From: a virus
DNA: 59,293 nucleotides
Direction: 5' to 3' (one strand)
IMG/VR virus record: IMGVR_UViG_3300029286_000042
Location: 1-59,293 of that record
Part shown: piece after piece, positions 1 to 7,244 of the stretch
Layout: every line of letters begins with the position of its first letter
Position numbering within the stretch: position 1 is the stretch's first letter
Notes under the pieces: generated by a model
Database searches by the model: none
What the model saw: only the letters and a program-made list of their open reading frames with translations
Told to the model about the DNA's origin: nothing
Made by a program: the position numbers and the translations under genes

Positions 1-739
1 CGACGACCCGCGGATTCGGATGGAGCACGAAGTAGAAGTCTGTGTCAGGATACTCCTCCGCGAGCAACCCGAGCGCCCGGGCGATCTCCTTCAACGCATC
101 GCCCTGCGACTCGCGCCGGTGCGCGGTGACGACGACGTACCGTCTCTCATCCACCACCGGGAACACGAGCGCCGGTACACGGTCGATCGCCATGAGCGTC
201 GCATCGACCTCTGTGTTACCCACCACAGAGATGAAGCTCCGCCCAATCCCTTCCGACACCAGAGCGTCAGCCGCGCGCTCCGTCGGTGCGAAGTGCAACA
301 GCGCGAGCTGCGCGATTAGCCGCCGGTTGATCTCCTCTGGGAACGGGTTGTCATCATCCCACGTCCGCAAGCCAGCCTCGACATGAGCGACCGAGATCTT
401 GAGGTAGCGAGCCGCAAGCGCCATCATCAGCGCACTCGTCGTGTCGCCTTGGACGATCCAGCACTCGGGCGACGCAGAGAAGTCCTGACCGAAAGCCCAC
501 TCCGCAACCTTCGACATGAGCCTGCCGGCGAGTTCGAGAAGTGTCTGATCCGGCGCCATCGCCCAGAGGTTGAAGTCCGGCACGAGGCCGATCGCCGCCT
601 CTGACGAGCGGAGGAGGGTCGAGTGCTGCCCCGTGCACAAGACGAACACCTTTGCCCCATCACACCGCAGGCGGTGGATGACCGGCCACAGCTTGTGAAG
701 CTCCGGGCGCGTTCCGTAGGACACGATGAAGTCGCGCAC
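1..739 (-). CDS. wecB: UDP-N-acetylglucosamine 2-epimerase, C-terminus cut by window edge
   Basis: This enzyme interconverts UDP-GlcNAc and UDP-ManNAc in the cytoplasm for surface glycan synthesis. About 246 residues are visible before the frame runs off the left edge; the family is usually about 370 long. The frame carries the non-hydrolysing epimerase signatures: GTRPE at residues 9-13, QGDTTSA near 97-103, HVEAGLRT at 119-126, PFPEEINRR at 132-140 and TAHRRES at 205-211. The start is a GTG one base after the preceding stop, with a G-run as probable ribosome binding site. Together with the glycosyltransferases at 51.9-54.1 kb it suggests the virus alters host or virion glycans, but they are not adjacent. 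Identity is clear; the phage role is inference. Confidence 0.9.
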   Translation of the reverse strand, partial: MRDFIVSYGTRPELHKLWPVIHRLRCDGAKVFVLCTGQHSTLLRSSEAAIGLVPDFNLWAMAPDQTLLELAGRLMSKVAEWAFGQDFSASPECWIVQGDTTSALMMALAARYLKISVAHVEAGLRTWDDDNPFPEEINRRLIAQLALLHFAPTERAADALVSEGIGRSFISVVGNTEVDATLMAIDRVPALVFPVVDERRYVVVTAHRRESQGDALKEIARALGLLAEEYPDTDFYFVLHPNPRVV

Positions 740-740
740 G

Positions 741-1646
741 TCACCCCCCGCCGAGCTTCCTCAGCACCTCAAACGCCGTGCCCACTCGCTCGCGGAGCGA
801 CTTCTTCTGGATACGCCCCGAGTAGAGCGCCATCCGCCTCTCGCCATCAGACACCGGATAGCTCTGCGCCGCATCGAAGACCAGCGCCGCCCCTCCCTGG
901 ACCTCCTTCCGCAAGGCGAGCGCCGCATCCGGCAAGTCCGCCGCGGACTCCAGCCGCATGAACGTGATGTCCGGGCACGCGAAGCGCACCGCCGCCTCTG
1001 GCGCCTGTTCTGCCGGGAAGATGCCCTTCAGCGCATTGACCCGGTGAACGTACGGCTGGTCGGCGAGCGACTGCCCATCCACCGACACCAAGTCGAAGGC
1101 CGTGAGAAGGGTCGCCCCTTCCTTCGTCAGCGCCGTGCACTCCATCACACACTCGGCGCAACCGAACCCCTGCAAGGCGGCGATGAGCCCATCAGACGGG
1201 TACGCCTTCGGATCGCCCTCCACCCGCAGCCGGTTCGGGAAGATCCAGTCGACGAGAAGCCGCGTACCCGCGACATTCTTCACGACCGCGACAAGCCCCT
1301 CGCCTCCCTCCCACGACCCGAGCACCGCTCGCAGCGCCCCCTCTTCCTGCCCCTTGACGAAGATCGGCTCCTCGTTCAGCGCCGTTGTCGCGCACTCGAC
1401 GCCGGCCTCCTCGACCGCCTTCCGCACGTCGCCCTCGATCCCCCGAGCCTCCAGCCGCGCGACCTGCATCTTCTGGCAGAGCGCCGCGACATCTTCCGCC
1501 GTCAGGTCCGCACCGAGGTCGTTGGTGATGGTCCGCTCCTCACCATTCGCCAACGTGACGACAAAGCGCGGAGCCCCCTTCACTGACTCCGCCAACTCCT
1601 CACCCTCGCCACTGAACGCGCGTAGTACTACCTTCCCCGTCGTCAC
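741..1646 (-). CDS. Conserved-looking protein of unknown function, faint nucleotidyltransferase resemblance
   Basis: Predicted 301 residues from a GTG start that overlaps the previous stop as GTGA. No family was recognised with confidence. A central stretch (VECTALTK-like segment followed by LLTAFDLVSVDGQSLADQPY) resembles the middle of the adenylation domain of ATP-dependent ligases, where a glutamate-bearing strand is followed by FDLLYLDG and a hydrophobic pair. The catalytic KxDG lysine motif is not visible, so if related it would be inactive or highly diverged. It precedes wecB by one base and is probably co-transcribed with it. Confidence 0.6.
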   Translation of the reverse strand: MTTGKVVLRAFSGEGEELAESVKGAPRFVVTLANGEERTITNDLGADLTAEDVAALCQKMQVARLEARGIEGDVRKAVEEAGVECATTALNEEPIFVKGQEEGALRAVLGSWEGGEGLVAVVKNVAGTRLLVDWIFPNRLRVEGDPKAYPSDGLIAALQGFGCAECVMECTALTKEGATLLTAFDLVSVDGQSLADQPYVHRVNALKGIFPAEQAPEAAVRFACPDITFMRLESAADLPDAALALRKEVQGGAALVFDAAQSYPVSDGERRMALYSGRIQKKSLRERVGTAFEVLRKLGGG

Positions 1647-1918
1647 TTGTGGTCGACCTCCTTCTTCCCCGCCCGCCGATTCATTGCCCCGGACAAGCCC
1701 CGTGTCACAAGAAGTAGAATAGCCGAAAGCGCACCCGCGAGTATGAAAGCGGCAACCGCCCACCAGAGCAAGAACGCCAGCAACCACTCGTCAGCGAACC
1801 ACGCGAACGGCTTCATCCCCTTGCCCCGCATCCATCGCACGAGGTGCGCAGTCAGCCGCCAGCCGACAACCCACGCCACGAAGACGACGAGGAAGAGAGG
1901 GTGCGCAACGATGCTCAT
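1643..1918 (-). CDS. Small two-helix membrane protein
   Basis: Predicted 91 residues. Two hydrophobic spans, about residues 5-25 and 44-68, flank a basic loop, and the C-terminus is basic (RRAGKKEVDHK), which fits a small inner-membrane protein with a cytoplasmic tail. The start overlaps the upstream stop as ATGA. No family recognised. It could be an accessory lysis or superinfection protein, but nothing in the sequence shows that. Confidence 0.6.
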   Translation of the reverse strand: MSIVAHPLFLVVFVAWVVGWRLTAHLVRWMRGKGMKPFAWFADEWLLAFLLWWAVAAFILAGALSAILLLVTRGLSGAMNRRAGKKEVDHK

Positions 1919-2349
1919 CGGTCCGCAGGTGCCTTCTCCACCGCCGGGATGAGGACAGAGGAGAGCCCCTCATCCGTCAGCACGAGCCGCGTCAGCGCCT
2001 CCTCACCCGCCATCCACTTCGGGAACCCCGCCGCCACCAGCCCCCGGAAGACAATCCGCACCGTCCCGCGGCTCGGACGCTCTTCGACCGCGACCACGGA
2101 TTCGGCTGGCACCTCAAGTGCAAACCGCCCGATGCTCAGATCCTCAAGCGCGAAGCGCCCCTTCCTCTCCGGCACGCAACCGTCAGGCAGCTTGAAGTGT
2201 GTCGGGGTGAGATCACCCAGCGGCACGCGCACCGGCTCCAGATCCGCGCCATTGCATGGAGTGAAGGTCACCAGCCCAACGCCATCGACCTCCATAGTCC
2301 CGAGAACATCTGTCCCCACCAGCCGCCAAACCCTTTGCATCCCTTGCAT
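1915..2349 (-). CDS. Hypothetical protein
   Basis: Predicted 144 residues, rich in beta-prone segments, with no signal peptide or membrane span. It is followed by the small membrane protein through an ATGA overlap, so the two are probably translated together. No family recognised. Confidence 0.6.
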   Translation of the reverse strand: MQGMQRVWRLVGTDVLGTMEVDGVGLVTFTPCNGADLEPVRVPLGDLTPTHFKLPDGCVPERKGRFALEDLSIGRFALEVPAESVVAVEERPSRGTVRIVFRGLVAAGFPKWMAGEEALTRLVLTDEGLSSVLIPAVEKAPADR

Positions 2350-2368
2350 CCCTCGTCCCTCCTCCGCT

Positions 2369-2863
2369 CTACTTCTTCTGCTCCACTACCCGATGCCGAC
2401 ACGCGTCGCTACGCGGACACATCTCCGCCCGACAGATCGCTCCGCCCGCTCGCCACTCCTCCACCGTCTGGCCGCCAGTGATCTGCCAGAGCTGCGGCAT
2501 GCCGTCGACGTGCACGATGTCACCCGGCCACACAATCCGAACGCGACGCGAGCCGACGCACGGACCTGCGATTGCCGGCGAGCGCCTGGCGCACCACCGC
2601 ACCGCGCACCGCCCGGCGTACCGCGCCCAGATGACGAGCTGGACCTCCCACCACTTCGCGCGGCGGAACGCCCGCCAGCCCTCCCCCGGCCTCGTCGTCT
2701 CGACGATCCGCCGGCGCCTCGATTCCTGAGTCTTCGGGAGTCCCCCAGTATCCATCCGCAACACACCTCCCACCACACGCCCGATGCACCTACCATTCGC
2801 GAAGAGGCCGCCCGATGTGATGCGGTAGACATCGCCTCCAGGTACATCACCCGTCGACGTCAC
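2369..2863 (-). CDS. Hypothetical basic protein
   Basis: Predicted 164 residues from a GTG preceded by a GAGGGG ribosome binding site; a GTG 24 bases upstream is an alternative. The middle is very basic and tryptophan-rich (RRAKWWEVQLVIWARY), and the C-terminus has scattered cysteines (CRAEMCPRSDACRH) that could bind a metal. The last part (ITGGQTVEEWR) looks soluble. No family recognised. Confidence 0.5.
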   Translation of the reverse strand: MTSTGDVPGGDVYRITSGGLFANGRCIGRVVGGVLRMDTGGLPKTQESRRRRIVETTRPGEGWRAFRRAKWWEVQLVIWARYAGRCAVRWCARRSPAIAGPCVGSRRVRIVWPGDIVHVDGMPQLWQITGGQTVEEWRAGGAICRAEMCPRSDACRHRVVEQKK

Positions 2864-2898
2864 GCACCCCTCGTCTCTTCTCTCCACCGCCCCACCCC

Positions 2899-3156
2899 CT
2901 ACAGCATCGAGGCCCCGATAGCCCCGTCCTTCAGCTCCCACCCGATCAGCCCCGGCTGTCCCGTCTCCTCACAGATATAGAAGTGCGTGACCTCGAGCAT
3001 CCCCGGATTGCTCAGCTTGAGGAATTGCGTCGGCGCGTGGTGCGTCTTCCCACACCTCCGGCACCCGACAAGCTCCGAGATCGTCACGCAGGGAGTCGTC
3101 CGAATGTGTTGCAGATCCTGTTCCGTCGCCTTCTCGCTTACCTTCTCTTCGTTCAC
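2899..3156 (-). CDS. Small cysteine/histidine protein
   Basis: Predicted 85 residues. A GTG start is chosen because the nearby ATG is followed directly by a stop, while GAGGGG lies at proper spacing before the GTG. A CRRCGKTHH motif near residue 34 suggests half of a zinc site, and a later CEETG is less convincing. It lies between the DNA methyltransferase and an unknown gene in the same run. Confidence 0.55.
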   Translation of the reverse strand: MNEEKVSEKATEQDLQHIRTTPCVTISELVGCRRCGKTHHAPTQFLKLSNPGMLEVTHFYICEETGQPGLIGWELKDGAIGASML

Positions 3157-3170
3157 ATCCCCTCGCCTCC

Positions 3171-4433
3171 TTATTCCGCCCCGCGCTGTGCAAGTCTTGC
3201 CTTGGCGATCTCCACGTACTCCGCCTCGCGCTCGATCCCGACGACCTCTTCCCATCCAGCCTGTATCGCGCCGATCATCTCGGACCCGCTTCCCGCGAAC
3301 GGAACAAGCAGCCGCCTCGGCGCGGAGCACTCCGGCGGAAGGATCAGCGTCGCCAGGTAGCGCGTGATGGCGAGAGGCTTCACCGTAGGATGGTGATTAC
3401 GAGTACGGCTCGTCGTGTTCAGTCCGTTCGACGTTTCGGCACGAGAGATCTCTTCCCCGCGACCGTCCTTCGCCTGTGCCATGTTCGAGCGTGCCAGCAC
3501 ACGCATTGGAAGTCCGTCAAGGCCCGCCTCGCGCTCGGAACGCGACGCCTTAGCGCAGTAGAAGAACCGCGCGGCGGATCCAGGTTCGATGTAACGCGCC
3601 GTCGTCGCCCCATCCGCCCTGCCAAAGCAGGCGTGTTTCCCGAAGGCACCTCCATGCACTGGTGTGGCATGCGCTCGTCCAACGCTCTGCGGGAACAACG
3701 CCAACACCTCCGCGCTGCCGTCGTGGATCAGGTTCGCAGGCCAGCGGCCATTGTTCTCGACTACGTCACTTAGCCCAACCCTGCACCCATCCACGTTGAT
3801 CCCCGCCACGCCATGCTTGAGCGCGGTTCCCGCAAACGTCCCGTCGAGAGGCTTCATCGCTACGATGATCGGCTCCCAGGCGGGCTTGAGAGCAGTCCCA
3901 TAGCCAGACCAGGCACGCGCGGCAACCGTTGCCGGCGCTGTGATAGCTGTCGTACCTCCAGGCTCGACCGCCCCCAAGCCACCGCTGTACGACACATCGT
4001 TGTTCGCCTTTCCCCCAGAGCAAGGAACGCCCCAACAGTCTGAATCCGGGTAACCGATAGGCCGATGCCCGATGACTTCTCGTTCTGCCCCCGCCGCCTT
4101 GTCAATCGCCTTCGAGATATCCAGCGACTTAGGGAAGCCCGACCCGTAGACCCACATCAGCGTGTCGCGGATCTCAAGCCCCGCATCCTCCAGCGCGCAC
4201 GCCAGCCGATGCCAGGTCCGCGTGCCGCCGAACGCCAACACCATCGCGCCAGGCAGCAGATGCTCGGACAGCGCCGCCCACGTCTCAGGTTGGAAACTTA
4301 CTCCCTGCGCGTCCCACTTCTTGCCCATGAAGCCAAGCTCGTAAGGCGGATCGCAGAGCAAAGCATGGAACGGCGGACCAGAATAGTCTCGCGCCCAGCC
4401 AAGGACATCGACTGTGTGGATGGTGACGCTCAC
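3171..4433 (-). CDS. Site-specific DNA methyltransferase (DPPY type)
   Basis: Predicted 420 residues from a GTG overlapping the previous stop as GTGA. The catalytic motif DPPYELGF lies near residue 30 and the SAM-binding motif FAGSGSEMIGA lies near the C-terminus, the order of beta-class amino-methyltransferases, which methylate the exocyclic amine of adenine or cytosine. A HPTVKPL segment before the SAM motif is also typical of the family. The long middle probably holds the target-recognition region. No restriction endonuclease is next to it, so an orphan protective methylase is likely. Target base and site cannot be read from sequence. Confidence 0.85.
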   Translation of the reverse strand: MSVTIHTVDVLGWARDYSGPPFHALLCDPPYELGFMGKKWDAQGVSFQPETWAALSEHLLPGAMVLAFGGTRTWHRLACALEDAGLEIRDTLMWVYGSGFPKSLDISKAIDKAAGAEREVIGHRPIGYPDSDCWGVPCSGGKANNDVSYSGGLGAVEPGGTTAITAPATVAARAWSGYGTALKPAWEPIIVAMKPLDGTFAGTALKHGVAGINVDGCRVGLSDVVENNGRWPANLIHDGSAEVLALFPQSVGRAHATPVHGGAFGKHACFGRADGATTARYIEPGSAARFFYCAKASRSEREAGLDGLPMRVLARSNMAQAKDGRGEEISRAETSNGLNTTSRTRNHHPTVKPLAITRYLATLILPPECSAPRRLLVPFAGSGSEMIGAIQAGWEEVVGIEREAEYVEIAKARLAQRGAE

Positions 4434-4870
4434 TCCACCAGCCCTCCCCTGACCGCACTCAGCGCCACACCATCCGGCGCCTCCCAGTTCCAGTCGTCCA
4501 GCTCGGTGACCGTGACCTCGACTCGCGGTCGGTCCTTCGAATAGCCCTTGACGAAGCAGTTCTCGACGACGTGGTGATCGTTCGAGATGACACGCGCCTG
4601 CTGAAGCGCATCGAGCAGCAACTCCACCGACAAGTCGCCGCGCAGCCGCCACGGGTAGTAGACGATGCCGACGACTGACAGCGGATGCCCTTCAGAGCCG
4701 AGGCTCATCTTCAAGTCCGCAGGCACCTGGAAGGCCACGGCAGCGACGTAGGAGATTGCCGCCTCCGACTTGATCGACATCGGCTTGCCGCGCCGGCCAC
4801 GAACGATCCGCCGCTCGTTCTCCTTCCGCGGCAGGTGCCCCGCGATCACAAGGTGGACCTTCCTCCCCAT
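4430..4870 (-). CDS. RusA-like Holliday junction resolvase
   Basis: Predicted 146 residues. RusA-family enzymes are small dimeric endonucleases that cut four-way DNA junctions in phage replication and packaging. The frame has the expected N-terminal beta strand with a basic segment (RKENERRIVRGRRGKP), then GDLSVELLLDALQQARVISN and a late lysine, matching the family's D..NL.K...D.L...GVI.DD pattern, although the usual paired aspartates are changed to ND. The ATG overlaps the upstream stop by one base (TGATG). The altered acidic cluster makes activity uncertain. Confidence 0.65.
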   Translation of the reverse strand: MGRKVHLVIAGHLPRKENERRIVRGRRGKPMSIKSEAAISYVAAVAFQVPADLKMSLGSEGHPLSVVGIVYYPWRLRGDLSVELLLDALQQARVISNDHHVVENCFVKGYSKDRPRVEVTVTELDDWNWEAPDGVALSAVRGGLVE

Positions 4871-5589
4871 CAGCTCGCCACCCACATCGCTGTCAGTTCG
4901 TGCGCCGTCACCTTCAGCAGAGGAGCTTCCTCTTCCCCCTCGACCAAGAAGGTGCGGCGATCCTCCCGCCACTCCTCCACCCTGTTCCTGTGATCACGGA
5001 AGGCCGAGGCAAACGTCTCGAAGTCGCAAATCGGCGACGCCCCGTACTTCGCATTGAGCCCGCGAACGAGCGGCGCTACCAACACCGGACCAAGCTGGCG
5101 CCGAGCGACCATCTGCACTACGTCGGATGTCACCGGATCGACACCCATCAGCTCAAGTCCGCGTGCCGAGAGACAGAACAGCGCGTCGAGCCAAGCCACT
5201 TCCCACTGGCCCTCGACGAACTCCAGGAACCGTTCGACCGTCCCGAACCTCTCAGCCAAGAAGACGTTCGTCCCCCGCGTCACCTTATCGAGCGGCGCCG
5301 CATGGTTGTCGACCCAGAAGAGTTCTGGCGCATACGTCGGCCCGAGAATCGGCGGCGTCCGCGACTGGTTGACCGCTTGGCTCATCGTCACCCGGTTGAT
5401 CGCCAGCTTGTCGCCGAACACCACTTCCCGCAACGGCAGCAGCAGCTCAGGCTGGAGGAATCGAGTGCCGAGCATCCCGTCGCCGATCCCAGCCCCCGCC
5501 GCGATGCGCTGGTGGTGAACTTCCCCGATGACCTCCACCGGCTCCCTGAGCCACGCGAGGTCGATCAGGAAGCTGTAGAAGCGGCACAC
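4870..5589 (-). CDS. Hypothetical protein
   Basis: Predicted 239 residues, mixed alpha/beta, acidic at the C-terminus, with no membrane span or recognised motif. The MCRFYSFL start overlaps the end of the upstream gene by 25 bases. The N-terminal HHQRIAAGAGIGD segment is the only motif-like region. It sits in the methyltransferase and resolvase run, and no function can be proposed. Confidence 0.55.
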   Translation of the reverse strand: MCRFYSFLIDLAWLREPVEVIGEVHHQRIAAGAGIGDGMLGTRFLQPELLLPLREVVFGDKLAINRVTMSQAVNQSRTPPILGPTYAPELFWVDNHAAPLDKVTRGTNVFLAERFGTVERFLEFVEGQWEVAWLDALFCLSARGLELMGVDPVTSDVVQMVARRQLGPVLVAPLVRGLNAKYGASPICDFETFASAFRDHRNRVEEWREDRRTFLVEGEEEAPLLKVTAHELTAMWVAS

Positions 5590-5969
5590 GGCGCCCCCTC
5601 CTCAATCGGAGCCGGCTGCTCGCCAGGCAAAGCGAACGTCGCGACCTTCGGCCCTTCCCCGAGCAGCTCCTCAACCTGCACCACCGACCCGGCGAATCCC
5701 AACCAGACGTCGCCGACCGCCAGCTTCCCACGGTGCACGATCGACCAGTTGCCTACGCACTGGCATGGAGTCACCCTCCCCCGCTGGACATCCCATCCCC
5801 CGTGGCCGCGACCGTAGCACAGCCCACACTTCGGCGAAGGCAAGCGCGTCACCTTGAACACGTAGTCGCGGAAGAAGACCTCGGCGCCGACCGTCTCCTT
5901 GAGCCTCTGCTCCTGGTAGGCGATGCGCCGCCACTCTGCCTGCTGCTCCTTCCTGCTACGCTGAGCCAT
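5565..5969 (-). CDS. Small zinc-finger-like protein with CxxCxGxG motif
   Basis: Predicted 134 residues. The start ATG has a good GAGGGGAGG ribosome binding site. Residues around 48-72 read CGLCYGRGHGG and then CQC, one DnaJ-type CxxCxGxG repeat plus a second pair, so one structural zinc ion is likely. The N-terminus is basic and probably helical (RKEQQAEWRRIAYQEQRLKE). It overlaps the SAM methyltransferase end by 14 bases. Confidence 0.6.
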   Translation of the reverse strand: MAQRSRKEQQAEWRRIAYQEQRLKETVGAEVFFRDYVFKVTRLPSPKCGLCYGRGHGGWDVQRGRVTPCQCVGNWSIVHRGKLAVGDVWLGFAGSVVQVEELLGEGPKVATFALPGEQPAPIEEGAPCAASTAS

Positions 5970-6711
5970 GTCCTCCCCTCCACACCTTCCGAACGAGGCA
6001 ACCAGCCACCGGGCGCCCACCCTGAGTCCGAATGACATCCGCCGGCGGTTCGCCTTCCGGCACCAGCGCCTTGACCTTCTGGCAGGCGTCGACCGTCGCC
6101 ACGAGAATGCCCCCAGGGCGCAGTACGCGAAGGCACTCAGAGAGCGCCGATTGCAGATCCTCGCGGAGTAGGTGCTCGAATACCGAGATCGCAAAGACCG
6201 CGTCGAACATCTCCCCGGCGAACGTCATCGCCGTCATATCGCCGTGCACGAAATGGATACCGCGCGGTGCGAGACGGTCGGCGAGTGGCTCCTTCGTCTC
6301 CCACGACTCGTTGTCGAGCGCCCACACCTCCAGCGTGCGCCCCTCCCCAACCGCGACAAGACGGCGCCGCGACTCCGTGAGGCGAAGGGAGAGCGAGGCC
6401 AGGAACAAGGTGAATGGGCGGTAACCACACCCGACGTCAAGCACCCGGAGCGGCGAACCTCCCGTTCGCCCGTACGACTGCCAGAGCATCTCGACCGCGT
6501 ACCCGTACTCCCAGCGGCGCGTCGCCATGAAGTCCGAGTCGATGTCGAACGCCTTAGCCGTCTCCCCGTCGAGCTGCTCGGCCGCGATCAGCCGCTTGTA
6601 CCGGCGCATGTCGCTAGTCGTCGAGGCGAAGGTATCGCCCAAGAGGTCGCCAGGCACCGCCCAGACGCGCTCCACACCTTCTGGCAGCGCCAGGAGCGGC
6701 CCGCCGTTCAC
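5956..6711 (-). CDS. SAM-dependent methyltransferase (type 11 fold)
   Basis: Predicted 251 residues from a GTG that overlaps the upstream stop. Motif I (RVLDVGCGYRPFTLFLASL), a motif II acidic residue (ALDNESW), motif III (HGDMTAMTF) and the post-motif segments FDAVFAISVFEHL and ECLRVLRPGGILVATV are all present, so the Rossmann methyltransferase core is complete. These enzymes act on small molecules, sugars, lipids or proteins, and the substrate is not evident. An N-terminal part of about 90 residues is specific to this protein. Confidence 0.85.
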   Translation of the reverse strand: MNGGPLLALPEGVERVWAVPGDLLGDTFASTTSDMRRYKRLIAAEQLDGETAKAFDIDSDFMATRRWEYGYAVEMLWQSYGRTGGSPLRVLDVGCGYRPFTLFLASLSLRLTESRRRLVAVGEGRTLEVWALDNESWETKEPLADRLAPRGIHFVHGDMTAMTFAGEMFDAVFAISVFEHLLREDLQSALSECLRVLRPGGILVATVDACQKVKALVPEGEPPADVIRTQGGRPVAGCLVRKVWRGGHGSA

Positions 6712-6983
6712 CCTTCCACCCCATCGACCCGCAACGAGAACGACCCCGATACCCTGTAGAGCACCTTCTTCGGCTCGCACTCGCGGTCAGGTAGCCCGAC
6801 GTAAGCCACCTCCAGCAGCGCCGGCCCGCCTGCCGCCTCTGCGAGTAGCGCCAGCGACTGGATCGCGCGCCCGCCATCCTCCAGCGCCCCGTCGACCCGC
6901 AACGTGACCCCACCAACCTCGCACTGCACGTCGAGCGTCTGACCCTTCACCAGCTCCCGCGCTTTGTTTCCTTCGCCCGCCAT
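6708..6983 (-). CDS. Hypothetical protein
   Basis: Predicted 91 residues of short beta-prone segments with no cysteine cluster or membrane span. The stop overlaps the methyltransferase GTG, which suggests translational coupling. No family recognised. Confidence 0.5.
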   Translation of the reverse strand: MAGEGNKARELVKGQTLDVQCEVGGVTLRVDGALEDGGRAIQSLALLAEAAGGPALLEVAYVGLPDRECEPKKVLYRVSGSFSLRVDGVEG

Positions 6984-7004
6984 CTTGTCACCCCTTGAGT
7001 CGCG

Positions 7005-7214
7005 CTATTCTCTCGGCGCGAAGGTGATCCCATGATCGCCACGCACCCTCTTCTTGTGGAGGTCCTTTCCTTCCCATATCGCAGCCGGGATCAGTCCAAC
7101 GAACGCCTTGCAGCGCCTTCGCCCTTGCTGATGCAGGCACGCCCCGCACACCGGACTGTACGCCGGGAGCGACAACTCCTTGTCATCTATCCCGACGCCC
7201 TTCATTTTGCGCAT
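7005..7214 (-). CDS. Conserved small phage/bacterial cysteine protein
   Basis: Predicted 69 residues. The pattern CGACLHQQGRRRCKAF, then IPAAIWEGKDLHKKRVRGDHGI with a final F, matches a widespread uncharacterised small protein that carries CxxC...C and an 'IP..IW.G...H..P..GD.GI.F' tail. It probably binds a metal. It lies 30 bases downstream of the head morphogenesis gene. Family resemblance is from memory; function is unknown. Confidence 0.65.
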   Translation of the reverse strand: MRKMKGVGIDDKELSLPAYSPVCGACLHQQGRRRCKAFVGLIPAAIWEGKDLHKKRVRGDHGITFAPRE

Positions 7215-7244
7215 GCTTGCCCCCTAGGCTCGCAGGCTATTCTA

